Positions 12,403 through 25,506 of a DNA stretch of 64,000 nt are shown here, one piece after another. Position 1 is the stretch's first letter. The number at the start of each line of letters is the position of its first letter. Both the position numbers and the translations under genes were made by a program. This stretch comes from Sipunculus nudus (taxonomy: Eukaryota; Annelida; Sipuncula; Golfingiida; Sipunculidae): the NCBI GenBank assembly GCA_026874595.1, contig CM049306.1, positions 14,219,019 through 14,283,018 of the forward strand, in the 5' to 3' direction. Under the pieces are notes generated by a model, which was not told where the DNA came from, did no database searches, and saw nothing but the letters and a program-made list of their open reading frames with translations.

Positions 12403-15190
12403 GTAAATGTATCCCTTCAAAAACATTTTCTGGAGGTTGCCTTTATGGTACACCCATGGAAGTACCAAATAATATTCACAAGGCGTCGGCACAACTGATG
12501 TTTACTCTAACACCATAGATGAATAAACAGTAAAAAAGATACTACCTCAACCTGTTGATCTGGATGTACTGTAAAATTAAAAAGTTTCTATATACATTTT
12601 CCTCCTACACTGCATCTTCACTATATATTCTCTGTTTAAAAGAACTCTATAGTGTCTTAATTGTATATTAATTTATTATTTATTTGTGGCATGAAATATA
12701 ACTTCTGCAAAACTTTTTTATGGAGTTAAACATGAAAGCTGAAAAACACTATATAAGAATCAATATTACAATGGTTTAACAAATTGATAGATGTTTTTTA
12801 AATTATTTTTCATGTACCTTTTACATATATATGCAAAAATTATATTTAAGAAAAAAATACTTAATACACTGATTAAAGAAAGCCATGGTTTACAGAAACT
12901 TTACTTGCGTTATGATACCAAGAGATTCAAAACCCATATAGTTACGATCATTCTTGTTTTCATTCTGGATACTTGATCTGAGGCAGGATGTCAGTCTAGA
13001 GCATCATCAATGGAAGGGTAAGTAGTCTGAAACTCAGCAATCACCAGCTGAACTCAGAGCAACTGACACTGCTTTTACACCACTAATGGTTGAGTACATG
13101 CAAATTTTGACATAAAGTGCCACAGCATACACAGAGAAAAAAATGCTCATCTTCAAACATTTCATTAATGGAGACCAGTAAAACTGTTTGTTGAACTGAA
13201 ATAAAACATGTCTATGTAAGTATCAATTTCATTTGACAGAAACTTAATGTAGTATCAGCAGAATGGGAAACACACATTTACCTCAACTGCAACCTAGAGC
13301 CCACATATTTTATATTCTGTCACCACTGACTAAATATATTTGGACATGTGGTACTGGCAGTTGTTCAAAGTTAAAACATGTTAATCATTAACTGTTTTGA
13401 TATATACATTAAACCAATGTGGCTATACTGATCTGTTAAAGTATGAACCATCAATATAGGAATGTAAATGCTGCAACACTGAATCTGTCTGTGGTTGTGA
13501 GGTTAGCTTATGCATATGGCTGGTAGAATAAGACTCAGATGTCAATAATTTCTATGACACCTGTGACAACATGAATGAGCCAAAAACACCATAATCATAA
13601 CAATTAACCACACACTGTCCTCAGGTGCTATTATACAGAGAGTCTGGATGAAAATATAACAACCTGCAGGGAATTTGAAAGCTTGAACATAGACAGCCAC
13701 AGTTTAGATGGATATAATTCATTTTCAGTATTTTTAAAGAATCAGATACAAGGCAAGTTGTCAGTTATGAACTGAAGAACAAAGACTGTGAGGAACATGC
13801 TCTTTGAGCCAGCACTATTTTCACTTGCAAGTATAAGGCCAGTTATGTGAGCCTGGCTGGGTCTCAGGTAAGTTTTGGCAGAAATACTTCCACATATCTC
13901 CAGGAACATATTTCATTTAGCACATTTAACTTCATGATAACTGAAAGAGATAGATATATGGCAGGAGTCAAATGGCATCCATTACCTTACTACAAGGTAC
14001 AGCACCGCCAGTACCATGTACCATGGTTCACTTATTGATATGACATAGAAAAGCAGTGAGGATTTTTCTGTCTGGATTCCTCATACTAAATTGGCATGAC
14101 CTGACTTCAGGTTAAACGCTACTTATAGTGGCATGAGGTATACTGGTAGTTGCTATTAATACAATGTTTCACTTTTGGAGGAACTAACTTTTTACTTGCC
14201 TCATAACACATAAACCTGAGTGATATAGATGTACGTTTCACAGGTGTAAAAATAAAATATACACATTCACTGCGGCAATAGACATGAGGTAGCTAGGCTG
14301 CATTGGGCCAATGAGTTATGGTATTTGGTAATATGGTATGCCTCATTATAATATATTAATGGATAAACATTATGATTTAACTTAATTTTATACCTTTACA
14401 TCACACTTGTCATGTCAAAAGTCCCTTATATTAATATATAATTAACTAATTATTATAACTAATAATCATAGATATACAGACCTAATAAAGGTTTGTGCTT
14501 GGTGCTTGAAGACCTACTGATTTTTGTCCTATATTAAACAGATAGTCTTTCCTCAGTTACCATTCTCCACCAGTGATAGAGGCACAATGGAAGTCATGTT
14601 ATCACTAGTGTATGTTCCTTTGTACATACCACACAATACTTTTTTTTTTAAGAATGGAGAAAGAAATTTGGGGCAAAGCAAGTTTTCAGACAAAGAGTGA
14701 ACATGGATGAAGCATTGTATTAGTTTGTACATCTTTACCAAAACATAGCAAAAGGAAGGAACACGGGTTATGGCATCTACTGGCAAAACTAAGAACCAAA
14801 AATAAAGGCAATGAGGATCTAATTCTATAGGGATTGATCATCTGATATTTTAGTCTGTATACATATTTGCTGTTTAAATCCTTTTGACTTTTTAATAACT
14901 GACCAGTGCATATAACTATAACTATAGATTAAACAATAGGCATCATGATTATTATTAAGTGCTGATGATGCCATAATAGATTTGCCTATATGTATCAAGA
15001 CAGTATGAGCAAATTATATATGGCAATATTTTATCCTTCTTTAGAATTACTTAACTGAATGTTTTGTCAACCTGTTAATTCACTTTCATGCAAGGGAAGA
15101 TCAGAGTTGTTATATTCCATTTTTTCACCAGTATTACTTAAAACAAGCAATATTTAACCTACAAAAAAATAGTTTATTGTTTTCACTGAA
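12401..15190. other. Unique-looking DNA, no gene seen
   Basis: AT-rich DNA with short unrelated open frames (61-77 codons). None has a recognisable domain or partner exon. No repeat family of this window is evident here. Confidence 0.45.
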
Positions 15191-15194
15191 TTCT

Positions 15195-15216
15195 GTGTGT
15201 GTGTGTGTGTGTGTGT
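15195..15216. repeat. (TG)n microsatellite
   Basis: Eleven consecutive TG dinucleotides. Confidence 0.95.
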
Positions 15217-15501
15217 CCACAAGATCTCTAAGAACCATATAACAGATGTTACTGACATTTATCATATAGGGTGGTCTTGTGAAAAGCTCCAAGAAGTTCA
15301 ATTTTGGTGTAGATTACCCAAGTGTAAATAACCCTGGGATGAGTGTTTTATGGGTTTTAATAGTACACATGTTTACACTAAGATGTAGCATGTGACATTA
15401 TAGCTATATCTTTAGAGTGGGAGTTATGACATCACAGAGGACAATGACATCACTCCACGTGCCGTTTCACTGAAAGGTGTAAATAAACTAACATACATCA
15501 T

Positions 15502-15515
15502 GGGGGGGGGGGGGG
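15502..15515. repeat. G homopolymer
   Basis: An uninterrupted run of about 14 G in AT-rich context. Confidence 0.9.
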
Positions 15516-16557
15516 AATGTGGTTGTTGTGCATTGTGTTTATATTCAAAGAGAGCAATACCACAATGTCCAAGGTGTTTTTCAAAATATTTTTAATTTAA
15601 GAGTTCCAAGGAATAAGTTAACACAGGTTTAATAAACATTTCATGGCACCAACTTTGAACACTGTCTTCAACTCAGGGTTTGTGTCCCCAACTCAGACAA
15701 TTTTTCAATTTAATATCATTTAATTCATGAAATTGTCTGATGTTTCTAATACCTTACTATGACCTATGAATATTATAAAAGGTCATGAATATGTATTAAA
15801 ATATCAGTTGTGTATAAGTAATACTAGTGATAAAAAGGAATATAACACATTACACTTCCATGCACTAAATACAGAGTGAATTCACCTGATTTTTATTAAC
15901 ATTCTTGCAAATCTTTATGGAAGCTGACATTAAGCTTTAAAAGTTTTTCAGCATCAGATATTATTACCTTCACATGACCTGCCCTTCCCCTTAAATTACA
16001 TGTCTCTCTTGATTGAGTTACTTCTTGTTTTTTGCCCGTTCTTAGAAGCTAGGTCCCTATATATATGCAACTGCCCTTTATCTAGATTAGAAATCTTTAC
16101 ATGACTTCTAACATTTAAAGTTGACCTATCCAGACATATCAACCTGGACAGTGACTGAAATTACATCAGGAATTCTTTTACGATTCATGGGATGATTAGT
16201 AATAAGTTGTCTATTATTTTTTAACATTTTAGTTTTAGATGAAAAGAAAAAGGTAGTGCTCTGAGAGTGTGCACCACCTATAACACCAGATTTGATTAAT
16301 TTATCAACTTTGATTAATTTATCTTTTAAAGTCAATCAAATTTCCATTCCTCACATCAAGGCCTGATTTCTGTAGCTTAATTGCTTAGAAAAAATATCGA
16401 ATAAACACCCACACACAAACAGACAGAAGGATTGAATGACATGATATACTGGTAGGCCCAAACCAGCTGTGTTTAACAGAGGTTATACTTTTTACTCATG
16501 CACAGCCATCTATCTGTCTGTGTGTTTGTCTGTCTATATGTTACAAAAGGATATCAA
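15516..16557. other. Unique-looking DNA, no gene seen
   Basis: Nothing recognisable on either strand. It ends with a degenerate TCTG/TGTC-rich stretch (16508-16540) immediately left of the outer family A element. Confidence 0.4.
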
Positions 16558-17810
16558 TTCAAGGGATCCATGGGTCACAGCACACAGCTGTTATATATGA
16601 TCACAAAATATGATTTTGAAATGAGGCACATGCTGGTTTAGTGTGCTTTATTGTGAGTTGTTGGTGTTTAGCTTATGTAAGATTCTGATAGTATCTTTGG
16701 AGACAAGGAAAAGGATTGATGTGATTTATATTATTTACAAATGGAGTGCTATTGTCACACAGGTTTTGACTTGGCCATATAACTTTATCTACATTGCAGT
16801 AGAAGTATTTGAAAAACTGTCCATTATCAGTCATGTTAATTATGCTTTTTACAAATGAGTTCACTGTTATTTAATAATTACAGGTTATCCCTTACAGAGA
16901 GTAGCACTAGCACATATCATATAAGAGTTCAACTATATATTAAAATTTAATAACAAATATTGTAATTAAGTATACACACTGTTGGTTGAATGAGGGACAA
17001 ATAATGTCATGGTGCTATAATTTACTAGACAGCAGGTGCCATAGAATTTCCAGACAATTAATCCCCCCTCCTTTAAGAATAGGCCCCCATCTTCAGCAGC
17101 ATATACTGACACTTAGCAAGTGACTATGGTTTCTTCCATCTATCAACTTGAGAAACAATATTTTTCACCAAATATGGGGGCCAATATGTTGAATCTCTCT
17201 TGAGAAAAGAGCATTAATTTATTTTACAGAAACGGGAAGGTATCTGGCGCCACCTGTATGGTTTATGAGAAAACTTTCCGAATGGAAAATATAAGTCAAT
17301 TTTAAAATTCATATATCAATCAAAGCTGGAATTATCATCCTGGAACATAATTTTTGGACAGATGGCCCCTGTGACCTTCACCTTTGACCTTGTATCCTCA
17401 AAATGGACATGGACAGGGGTTTTCCCTATTGCCTGGTGAACTATATGTGCATGATAAAAGATCTGAGATGAAATATAGCAGAAAGAGTGCCTGTCTGTTG
17501 GTATGTTATAAATGAGTTATGTTATATTCCATAATAGCAGAACCTACTGCTTGTCAGGACTAGGAAGTCTAATATACAAGACGTTTCAGACTTGTTATAT
17601 TTTTCTTGTTTCCATGTAATTTGTATGTATGTTTCTATATCAATTGAAATATGTACTTAAACCTTCAGAAGAGACAACCAGTATATTTATGTATGTATTT
17701 CATGCCATATGTGCCATGTATAAGATAAAAAGTATGAAACTCAATATCTTATTAGATGCAGGGAGTAACAAACTAAAGATAATTACAATTAATTGTGACT
17801 GACATATGTA

Positions 17811-18545
17811 AAATAGCTTCAATGAATGTATGAGGTATGGGTAGTCATGCAAAAAAAAAAGAGAAATATTCTATTGGTTGAACAGGAAAAAATTTGATAT
17901 CATACTCCTCCAAGAAACACATAGTAGTACAGAAAATGAAATGAGATGGAGATCAGAGTGGGGGAACCAAATATTTTTTTGTCATGGAACTAATCAAGCA
18001 AAGGAAGTTAGTATACTTATTAAAAATCAAGCAGGAATTAATGTTAAAGATATAAAGCGAGATAAATGTGGTAGATTTCTTATTCTCAATATTATAGCAG
18101 AAATTCATAACATTACACTAGTAAATGTATATGCTCCAAATAAGGATGAACCAGACTTTTTTTAAATCTTATATCTATATTAAGATTTACATGTAGATAA
18201 ATTAATAATTGTTGGTGATTTCAATGTGACTTCAAACCCTGAAATAGACAAAGAAGGTGGTAATAAATACACTCAGGAAAAATCTAGACAAATTATTTAC
18301 ATTGGATGGAACTGTCACAGCTGACAGATGTTTGGAGGGCACAACACCTAGGAACCCTGAAATACACATGGCATAGATAGTATCTATTATATACAACCCC
18401 CAACCTTTATTTTGCCGTCTTGACTACTTTCTTATCAGTGATAGTCTTTGCAGTTACACAGACACTACTAGAATTGGAACTGGATATAAAACAGATCATG
18501 CACTTATTTTAATGAGTTTAATGTTGAGTGAACATCAATGAGGTC
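17811..18545 (+). pseudogene. LINE endonuclease domain (APE-type), inactivated
   Basis: Conceptual translation gives the apurinic-like endonuclease motifs in order: an SMNV(stop)GMG start block, LLQETHS (metal-binding Glu) near 17910, NVYAPN near 18125, VGDFN near 18213, RLDYFLISDS near 18418 and TDHALI near 18495. In LINEs this domain nicks the target strand that primes reverse transcription. The catalytic residues are still visible, but there is a TGA in the first motif, a TAA at ~18163 and further breaks, so it cannot yield a protein. The reading continues into the linker and reverse transcriptase downstream. Confidence 0.9.
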
Positions 18546-19530
18546 AGGGATATTGGAAATTTAATTGTTCATTACTTGAAGATGAAACATATATTAAGCA
18601 GATTAAAGAATGTATAAGAAACACTGTAAAAGACGATAAAGAAGCTAATCCCTCACTTTTATGGGACACAATCAAGTGCCAAATTAGAGGTGAAAGCATA
18701 GCATTCTCAACAAACAAAAAGAGAAGGTACACTAATAAACTAATAACATAAGAGAGAGAAATGTATAAGGCCCAGTGTCAATATAATAAAACTAAGAACT
18801 TTGAAGATAAATGTAAATGGGAGATTGCAGTGAACAATCATAAACTTTTAATTGAAAATGAGACAAAAGGAGCAGTAATCAGATGCAGATCCAAATGGTT
18901 TTCAGAAGGAGATAAACCTACTAAGTATTTTTTAAATTTGGAAAAAAGAAACTATGAACAAAAATCAATCCTGAAATTAAAAGACAAAAATGGAAAAATG
19001 ATTACTGACACAGAACAAATTTTGCAGTAACAATTAACATTTTATAAGAATTTGTATACATCTAACGAACTTAGAGAGGATTACACAAACCAGTTTAATA
19101 CAAAAGAGGAGTTACATACACTTAGAGAGGAAGACGCACACAATTGTCAAGCAGATTTTTCTCCATCTGAGCTATATAAAACTGTTAAATCTCTTAAAAT
19201 AAATAAGACAACTGGACCTGATGGATTTCCAGCTGAATTTTATCAGAAATTTTGGGATGATATTAAAGATTATTTTATTAATCCACTAAAAACATTCATT
19301 TTCCAATAATATTTAACCACTTTCAATGTGACAAGGTATTATCTGTCTCATTCCCAAAAAAGGAAAAGATTCTCTTCATTTGAAGAACTGGCATCCTCTC
19401 TCTCTTTTAAACACTGACTATAAAATAATTGCTAAAACTTTAGCTAATAGACTTAAGACAACCCTAGACTCTATTATTCATTCTGATCAGACTGGTTTCA
19501 TGGAAAATAGGTATATTGGAGAAAATATTA
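18546..19530 (+). pseudogene. LINE linker and N-terminal reverse transcriptase, inactivated
   Basis: A lysine-rich linker with SKWFSEGDKPTKYFLNLEKR near 18890-18945 (conserved in L1/Tx1 elements just before the polymerase) leads to KTTGPDGFPAEFYQKFW near 19205 and NWHPLSLLNTDYKIIAK near 19385, then QTGFMENRYIGENI, ending at 19530. These are reverse transcriptase blocks 0-3. Stops occur at ~18752 and 19028 and a frameshift near 19310. The frame is cut at 19530 by family A insertion A1 and resumes at 21181. Confidence 0.88.
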
Positions 19531-20139
19531 TAACAAGGGACCCATGGGTCACATCGCTCACCTGAATTTTGGAAAATATTAGTAACTGCAAAATATTTTT
19601 ATTTCTTTTGGTTTTTCATGTATATTATCATTAGAAAAGCTAGCTATGAGAAAATGGCCCTGCTAAATGAAACTCTGTAAATTATAGAATAATGGACATG
19701 AGCTAAACCATTTAGTGATGCATTTAGGCCTACGGTAAGTGTTATATAAAAGTAACATTTCATAAACAAATAATGTGTGAAGTTAATTAAGTTTTCAAAA
19801 GTTAAATATATGGCCATATGAGTTAAAAATTAATCCAACAAAGTTTGACCAATATTCCTAATTTTAATACTAAGTTAACAGTGTTATTCACACCTAGGCC
19901 CTGCCAACTTTAAGAGATATGAATGAAATGCTACAAAGTATTTATATCTTCTTAAATCTTGTCAGTTAGCACTTACATTAGATCCTAATATTTTATGACA
20001 TTTGAATATTAGGATTAAATTCCTGGATTTTTTTTTCTTTAAAACAATCAAAATTGTCCAAGTCTCATCAAAAAGAATTTATTTAACATTAAAATTATAA
20101 GATTCATCTTGTTTAATAGTCCTGTGTAATGAAGGGGTG

Positions 20140-20290
20140 GGTGGGGGGAGGAGTCTCCGTTGTTACTGCTTGTTGCTGAAAAAAATGTTAATTTTAAGAT
20201 TCATCTAGTTCATAGTACAGGTCTGTCAACAGAATGGGGGTGGGGTGGGGGTATTGGGGCGGGGGGGGGGGGGGGGGGGGGGGGAGGAGC
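20140..20290 (+). repeat. G-rich tract with quadruplex-type runs
   Basis: Runs GGGGG-T-GGGG-T-GGGGG-TATT-GGGG at 20236-20259 are followed after one C by 24 consecutive G (20261-20284). This satisfies the usual four-run G-quadruplex pattern on the plus strand. It lies inside element A1. A proline-rich minus-strand frame here is only the G run read in reverse. Confidence 0.9.
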
Positions 20291-21064
20291 GGGGGTTGCC
20301 AGATAAAAAGGCCCCCTGTGGTATGGTATTAACTGCAGACAGCCTGATCAAGCTCAACTCAGTGGAGAGAGCTGCACTGAATGACCTACAGTCACCAAAG
20401 TGGACTGCTTGACAATGTAAGGGAATACAACAAGACCCTCCAAAAAAATTCAATTACTAGCCTAATTTTGCAGCTTTTATTTTCAAATTTCAGATTTTAA
20501 CAGATTAAATCCTTTTGTGCACATGCTGTGAAAATTAAATCCACAGTACTTACAGGAAAAAAACGTGCCAAAGTTGGGCAAAATTTAAGGTACCAATAAT
20601 TATTTTTGCTAATATTTTAAAAAATTTAAAAGATTTTGATCTAATTTTGGGTATACAATTTATATTTTGACTAATAAAAGTTATATTACTGGAAAAAAAG
20701 TCCTTAGCTTTAACATGTTTTGTGTTAAGCGATCAAATATCATTTCTGATTTTTTACAAAATGCATTATTTTGAGCCCATAACTTTTTTAAATTGTATAA
20801 TACAGACCTTATTTCTGGCATGTATATAGGAACTATATAGAGGAATATTTATGGTAAATATGAGGAAAATCAGATGAGTGGTTTTGATATTAGGCAGTCC
20901 TGAAGTGTGAAAATATGTTTTTAATAAAAAATTGAGGTTTTTCCTTAATTTCTCAAAGGAACAAAGTCGCAACGACCAAGTTTACAGCTTGGTAGGAGAT
21001 TTTGGGGACATCTAACTGTATGCCAAATTTCAGATTTGTAGGTCCAATGGTGTTGAAACGTGCC

Positions 21065-21135
21065 AGTCTTACGGACGGACATCCGGACAGACAGACGGAC
21101 AGACAGACAGACAGACGGACGGACGACAGACAATG
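21065..21135 (+). repeat. GACG/GACA tetranucleotide microsatellite next to the A tail
   Basis: A short imperfect tetranucleotide run sits immediately before the terminal hairpin. The same placement is seen in A2 (29252-29312), and weakly in A3 (~36070) and A4 (~53850). It gives spurious Ser/Val/Arg-rich frames on the minus strand. Confidence 0.9.
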
Positions 21136-21180
21136 GACCACGACTATAGCTCAGATGACTTATAGTCAGCTGAGCTAAAA

Positions 21181-22460
21181 ATTACAGATATATTTGCATA
21201 CTCATATAAACAAAGTAAAAAGTTACCTGGTATCAATAGATTTTGAAAAAGCTTTTGATTTTTTAGAATGGACTCATATTCAGAATACTCTAAAAATATT
21301 AAATTTTGGACCAAATTTTAGAAAATGGATTCATATAGTTTACTCAGGTATTAACAGCTGTGTTATAAATAGGGGATGGGCTACTTCATACTTTTCTATA
21401 AATCGAGGTGTTAGGCAAGCTGTCCATTGTCACCATATCTGTTTATACTCGCTTCAGAAATACTAGCTGTTAAAATAAGGTATAATCCTAAAATTAAAGT
21501 TGTCAATATAAGAGGTACTGAACATATATTAATTCAGTATGCAGATGACACAGCCGTTACCCTTACTGGAGGCACTAAATCTTTTAAAGAACTTCTAGGA
21601 ACTTTTGACGAATTTAAAAAAATATCAGGATTAAAAGTTAATGTAGAATAAACTGTAGTTATTCCTATGACACCTTTTGCCAATGAAAAAGAAAACATAG
21701 AAAGACTAGGTTTAAAATGGAGCTCTGAACCAGTAAAAATATTGGGTATATCTATTTATCCAGAATGGAGAAAGATGAAAGATATCAACTATAAAGAAAT
21801 ACTGAGTAAAATAAAATCAATTATAAATATATGGTCAAATAGAAGTATGTTGCTTTCAGGAAAAATAAATATTATAAAAGCACATGTATTATCACAACTG
21901 ATATATGCACTACAGGTATTACCCAATCCGTCCCCAACCTATGTAAAAGATATTGAATCTTTACTTTGGAAATTCATATGGGACAAACAAGATAAGATTA
22001 AACGAACCACACTCATAGCACCTATTGAAAAAGGGGGACTAGACATGATACATTTAAAATCCAAAATTGATGCATTAAAAATTTCTTGGGTGAAGCGTTT
22101 CTTATCTGGCCCCTTAGTCCGAGGCTGGAGACAGATAGTTTATATACAGTTTAAAGGAATGGGTTCATATATATTTAAATGTAATTTCAGGTCATCTGAC
22201 ATAAAAAATCTTAATGATCATTTATATAGCCCATTCTGGAGAGAAGTTTTTGATGCATGGTGTAAATATAACTTTAAAAATGTGTACTCTCTAGAGAAAA
22301 TCTTTAATCAGGAATTATTTTATAACTCGCACATCAAAGTAGATCATAAAACTGTATATATCAAAGAAATGTACAATGCAGGTGTCACAAAAATATATGG
22401 TTTCCTAAAAAAATTAAAACAAACAATATACTTTTCTATTACATGCAGAACTCATTAGTA
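21181..22460 (+). pseudogene. LINE reverse transcriptase, catalytic half, inactivated
   Basis: It resumes after insertion A1 with the block SIDFEKAFDFLEW (first catalytic Asp) near 21235, then INRGVRQ near 21400 and QYADDTAVTLTGG near 21536, containing the YADD active site. Thumb and connection motifs follow (VKILGISIYPEW near 21739; LLSGKINIIKAHVLSQLIYA near 21850; LLWKFIWDKQDK near 21960; EKGGLDMIHLKSK near 22028). Defects: frameshifts near 21230 and 21420, a TAA at ~21649 where Lys is expected, and a frameshift near 22420. The polymerase is recognisable along its length but dead. Confidence 0.92.
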
Positions 22461-23372
22461 GATATAAATTAAAAATAGGGCAAATGCAGTATATGAGTTT
22501 AATTGATGCTATTCCAGCAAGTTGGAAAAAAATAATAAAAGCATGCTCAGATAGTGATATACACATTAACAATTCATGTAAACAAAATATAGAAATTATA
22601 ATGAATACTAAGAAAATCTCACAAAAAATTTACAAAGATTTAATAATGAACGTCTGCACAGAACCCTCCAAAGTAATTGATAAATGGAATAGAGACATGC
22701 AATGCGATTGCAAAGACCTGATTTATGAAGCCTTTAACAATATAAAAAGCATAACAATATCAGAAATATTAAGAATATTTCAGTTTAAACTCATTCATAG
22801 AACCATAGCTCTAAACCCTCTGTTATTTACTATAGGGAAAGCAACCAGTGAACTTTGTAAAAAAGAGAAAGGAACTATTATGCATCTATTTTATAGCTGA
22901 AACAAAACACAAAACATTTGTACTCAAATGAAAAACTGGCTGATTAGCCAAAAGATACTTCTTACAGAAAACTGCTTTAGCAAAACAACTATTATCTTCA
23001 ACAACACAAATGATTCTCTGTTAGATATAGTGAAACCTCGTTGTGTCGAACTCGCATAAATCGAATACCCTGCTTATGTCAAAGTTACAGGCTTGATATA
23101 CCAGACAACTCTAGTTTAATTATGACCAAATAAAACCCGCTTGTGTCGAACCTCGGATGTGTCGAAGTTTCCTGAGGGTCCCTTCGACTTCGACACAACG
23201 AGGTTTCACTGTACTTAAATTACTAGCTAAAAGATATATATATGTATGTAAATGTAAAAATATTATGCCAAACTTTATCAGTTATAAACTATATATGGAA
23301 CAGATATACACCATTGAAAGAAACATTGCCCACAGAAATGGAACTTTATCTGTACATTAAAAGAAGTGGAGC
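22461..23372 (+). pseudogene. LINE C-terminal domain, inactivated and split by a MITE
   Basis: Reading continues in another frame (MSLIDAIPASWKKIIKAC near 22490) through the L1/Tx1 C-terminal region, with a Cys/His-type block around HLFYS-stop at 22880. The insertion at ~23028-23212 interrupts it. The final segment (AKRYIYVCKCKNIMPNF near 23228, ending ~23357) matches the usual C-terminal tail of Tx1/L1-type polymerases. It is placed by order and by the family pattern. Confidence 0.75.
23028..23212. mobile_element. Pogo/Tigger-like MITE, ~185 bp
   Basis: Terminal inverted repeats of about 22 bp: GTGAAACCTCGTTGTGTCGA at the left and TCGACACAACGAGGTTTCAC at the right, followed by TGTA. The CAGTGAAACCTCG-type end and TA context are typical of pogo-like Tc1/mariner elements. 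The left outermost CA is altered. It interrupts the LINE C-terminal frame, so it postdates the LINE. Confidence 0.88.
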
Positions 23373-24798
23373 TCACTTGTGTCTTAAAAATATTATTGTT
23401 TATACAATTTGACATTGAGATATATCCATGGTTAAAATATAAGTTTTGTGTTTCTAGATACAGATATTGTTGTTGCTGAATATGCAAAGACTTTTGATTT
23501 TTTTTTCTGTGTACTTAAGTGTGCATTTGTCATTATAGTGTCAATATTTGATTTATACTCCCTGAAGAATATAAGAATATAAGCTAAAATTACCAGGTAA
23601 ACAAACTATCATAGGCCATAATCAATCCTCTACATAAAATTGTCTCTGAACTGTATAAGTATCGCCATACTGAATTTATCTCTGTGCATTGTCATAGTAT
23701 CTGTTTTTGTGCAGTGTATTAGTATGTGTATATATTGTTTTACATGTTCATTATTTGTACTGTCCATATGTTGTTTCATGTGATGTATTCAATTAAAACA
23801 AGGGACCCATGGGTCACGGCGCTCAGCTGATCATGATTGGACTATAAATGTTTCTCCACTGTGATACTATATAGAGTCGATAAAGCTTATGAATATCATG
23901 GACATGTTGGGCTATAATAAAGGAATGTAATGTAATATGTGAGTAAATGATAAATAAAATTACCTGACTGATGGATTAATAGAGTCAAATATAGTGGTTT
24001 ATTTTTTATTTATTTAGGAGGGGTTGAAAATTGTGATATATTTGAGCAAATATGAATGCAATGACAGCAGTAATAAGCAGTAGTAGAATGATGAGAAGGC
24101 TATTTGTTGAAGGATCTAAAGTGTATGGTAGTCTGCAAGCTTTAAATCTGACAGATATGATGTTATGATTAACTATGCTGATGAAGTGATTTATGAATTT
24201 GTGACTGTATGACACAATATCTCTTTAGTCTTGACAAGGTACATTATTGTGATGCCCACTATGTCTACATATTACACAATATTGACATAATTTCTGGCAT
24301 GTACATAGGTACCTATGGACGAATAGTTATACAAAATATTAAAGTATGAATATATCTGATTCATCTTGTTCTTGCTTACTGAGGTTGACTTTGGGATGGG
24401 GTTGGAGAAGGGAAAAGTGAGGGCAGCACGAAGGTGGATGTAGAAATATTCTATTGTAATGTTTTTCATTTATATAAGAATATGAAAAGCTAAGAGGAAA
24501 GGGGCCCTCCTACTTGGTTATAGTAAAGTTCTAAATATATGATTGCAAACGAATACTCTGACAAGACTGTCATGAAGAAAAACAGTTAAAGTGTTGAGAT
24601 ACTGTGATGCATATGAAAATTTACAGATGGACAGGCAAGTGGACAGAATGGACTAATACCTTTATTTCACTTTCAAGGGAATAATGCATTTAAGTTTATA
24701 TATAATCCTATTTTTTTTAAAGCATATCCACTTTTTCCATTAAGAAGTTTTTATCTGAATCATTTTTTTATTTACAGGTTTTATAAATTTTTAATAGA

Positions 24799-24936
24799 AA
24801 AACCTGAAAATATAAGTTAAAATATTAGAATTGTTGCAAAAGTTGCAATCATTATATATACAGAGTAAAAAACTGAAACTATAAGTTAAAATATTAGAAT
24901 TGTTGCAAAAGTTGCAATCATAATATATCCCGAGTG
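24799..24936 (+). repeat. 69-bp tandem duplication
   Basis: Two adjacent copies of a 69-bp segment (TATAAGTTAAAATATTAG at 24811 and 24880). The equivalent place in the second large block (near 27190) has a single copy, so this duplication arose after the 2.4-kb duplication or was lost there. Confidence 0.9.
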
Positions 24937-25490
24937 TAGCTCATATTGGGTCATATTATGCATACACATATATTTTATTATTTTTAAATCATAAATGTTT
25001 AAACTGAATTTAAAAGAAAATAATGCCACAACATGGCATCTACAAGAATATTCCTTGAATCACTATTAAAAAGTTTTGCACATTGGAGTTTTCAGTACAT
25101 GCTTAATTGTATTCACCAAAATAAAATAAAAGATTCAGTAAATTTGATAAAATAAAACATCTTTTCAAATAAAGTATACACACTGTTGGTTGAATGAGAG
25201 ACAAACATAATCATTGTGCTAATTACTATCCCAGTTTTAATTTATTACTGGAATTAATAGTCAATTTCACACCTGGTGAAGTTTTTACTCCTCTGAAGTA
25301 AGGAATTACTTATCTCATGAACATCCACACTTTCATAGCAATACACCACTTTGTGGACACAATTAAATGTACACTTTAATCATTGTAACCCTGGTGGTAC
25401 AATTCAAAATCTAAAATGTAGCATAGCCTAGAATAAGAATGAATCAAATACAGAAAATAATAACATTCATCTAGTTTATGCACCATCTGG

Positions 25491-25506
25491 GGGGGGGGGG
25501 GGGGGA
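25491..25506 (+). repeat. G homopolymer at a fixed position in family A
   Basis: About 16 G followed by AGTGCAGGGCAGAGG. Equivalent runs occur at 27790-27805 and 35291-35301 in the same sequence context, so the tract belongs to the family A sequence. Confidence 0.85.

Larger units (their letters stand above)
19531..21180 (+). mobile_element. Family A element A1 inserted in the LINE reverse transcriptase
   Basis: The head is ACAAGGGACCCATGGGTCAC plus GCTCACCTGA. The tail is the 13-bp-stem hairpin at 21148-21176 (one mismatch, 3-nt loop), whose 3' arm is AGTCAGCTGAGCT. Removing 19531-21180 restores the LINE reading GAAAATATTACAGATAT, leaving up to 4 shared bases (ATTA) at the junction. The interior has a G-rich tract, one copy of the A core (~20470-21070) and a GACG/GACA microsatellite before the tail. 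It encodes nothing. This is the simplest full-length A copy here and a good family reference. Confidence 0.8.

Noticed and set aside
12268-12498. 76-codon frame with poly Tyr-Ile
   Set aside because: It is the translation of the (TA)n microsatellite.
20945-21141. Overlapping Ser/Val/Arg-rich minus-strand frames
   Set aside because: They are translations of the GACG/GACA microsatellite next to the A tail. The same happens at 29134-29322.
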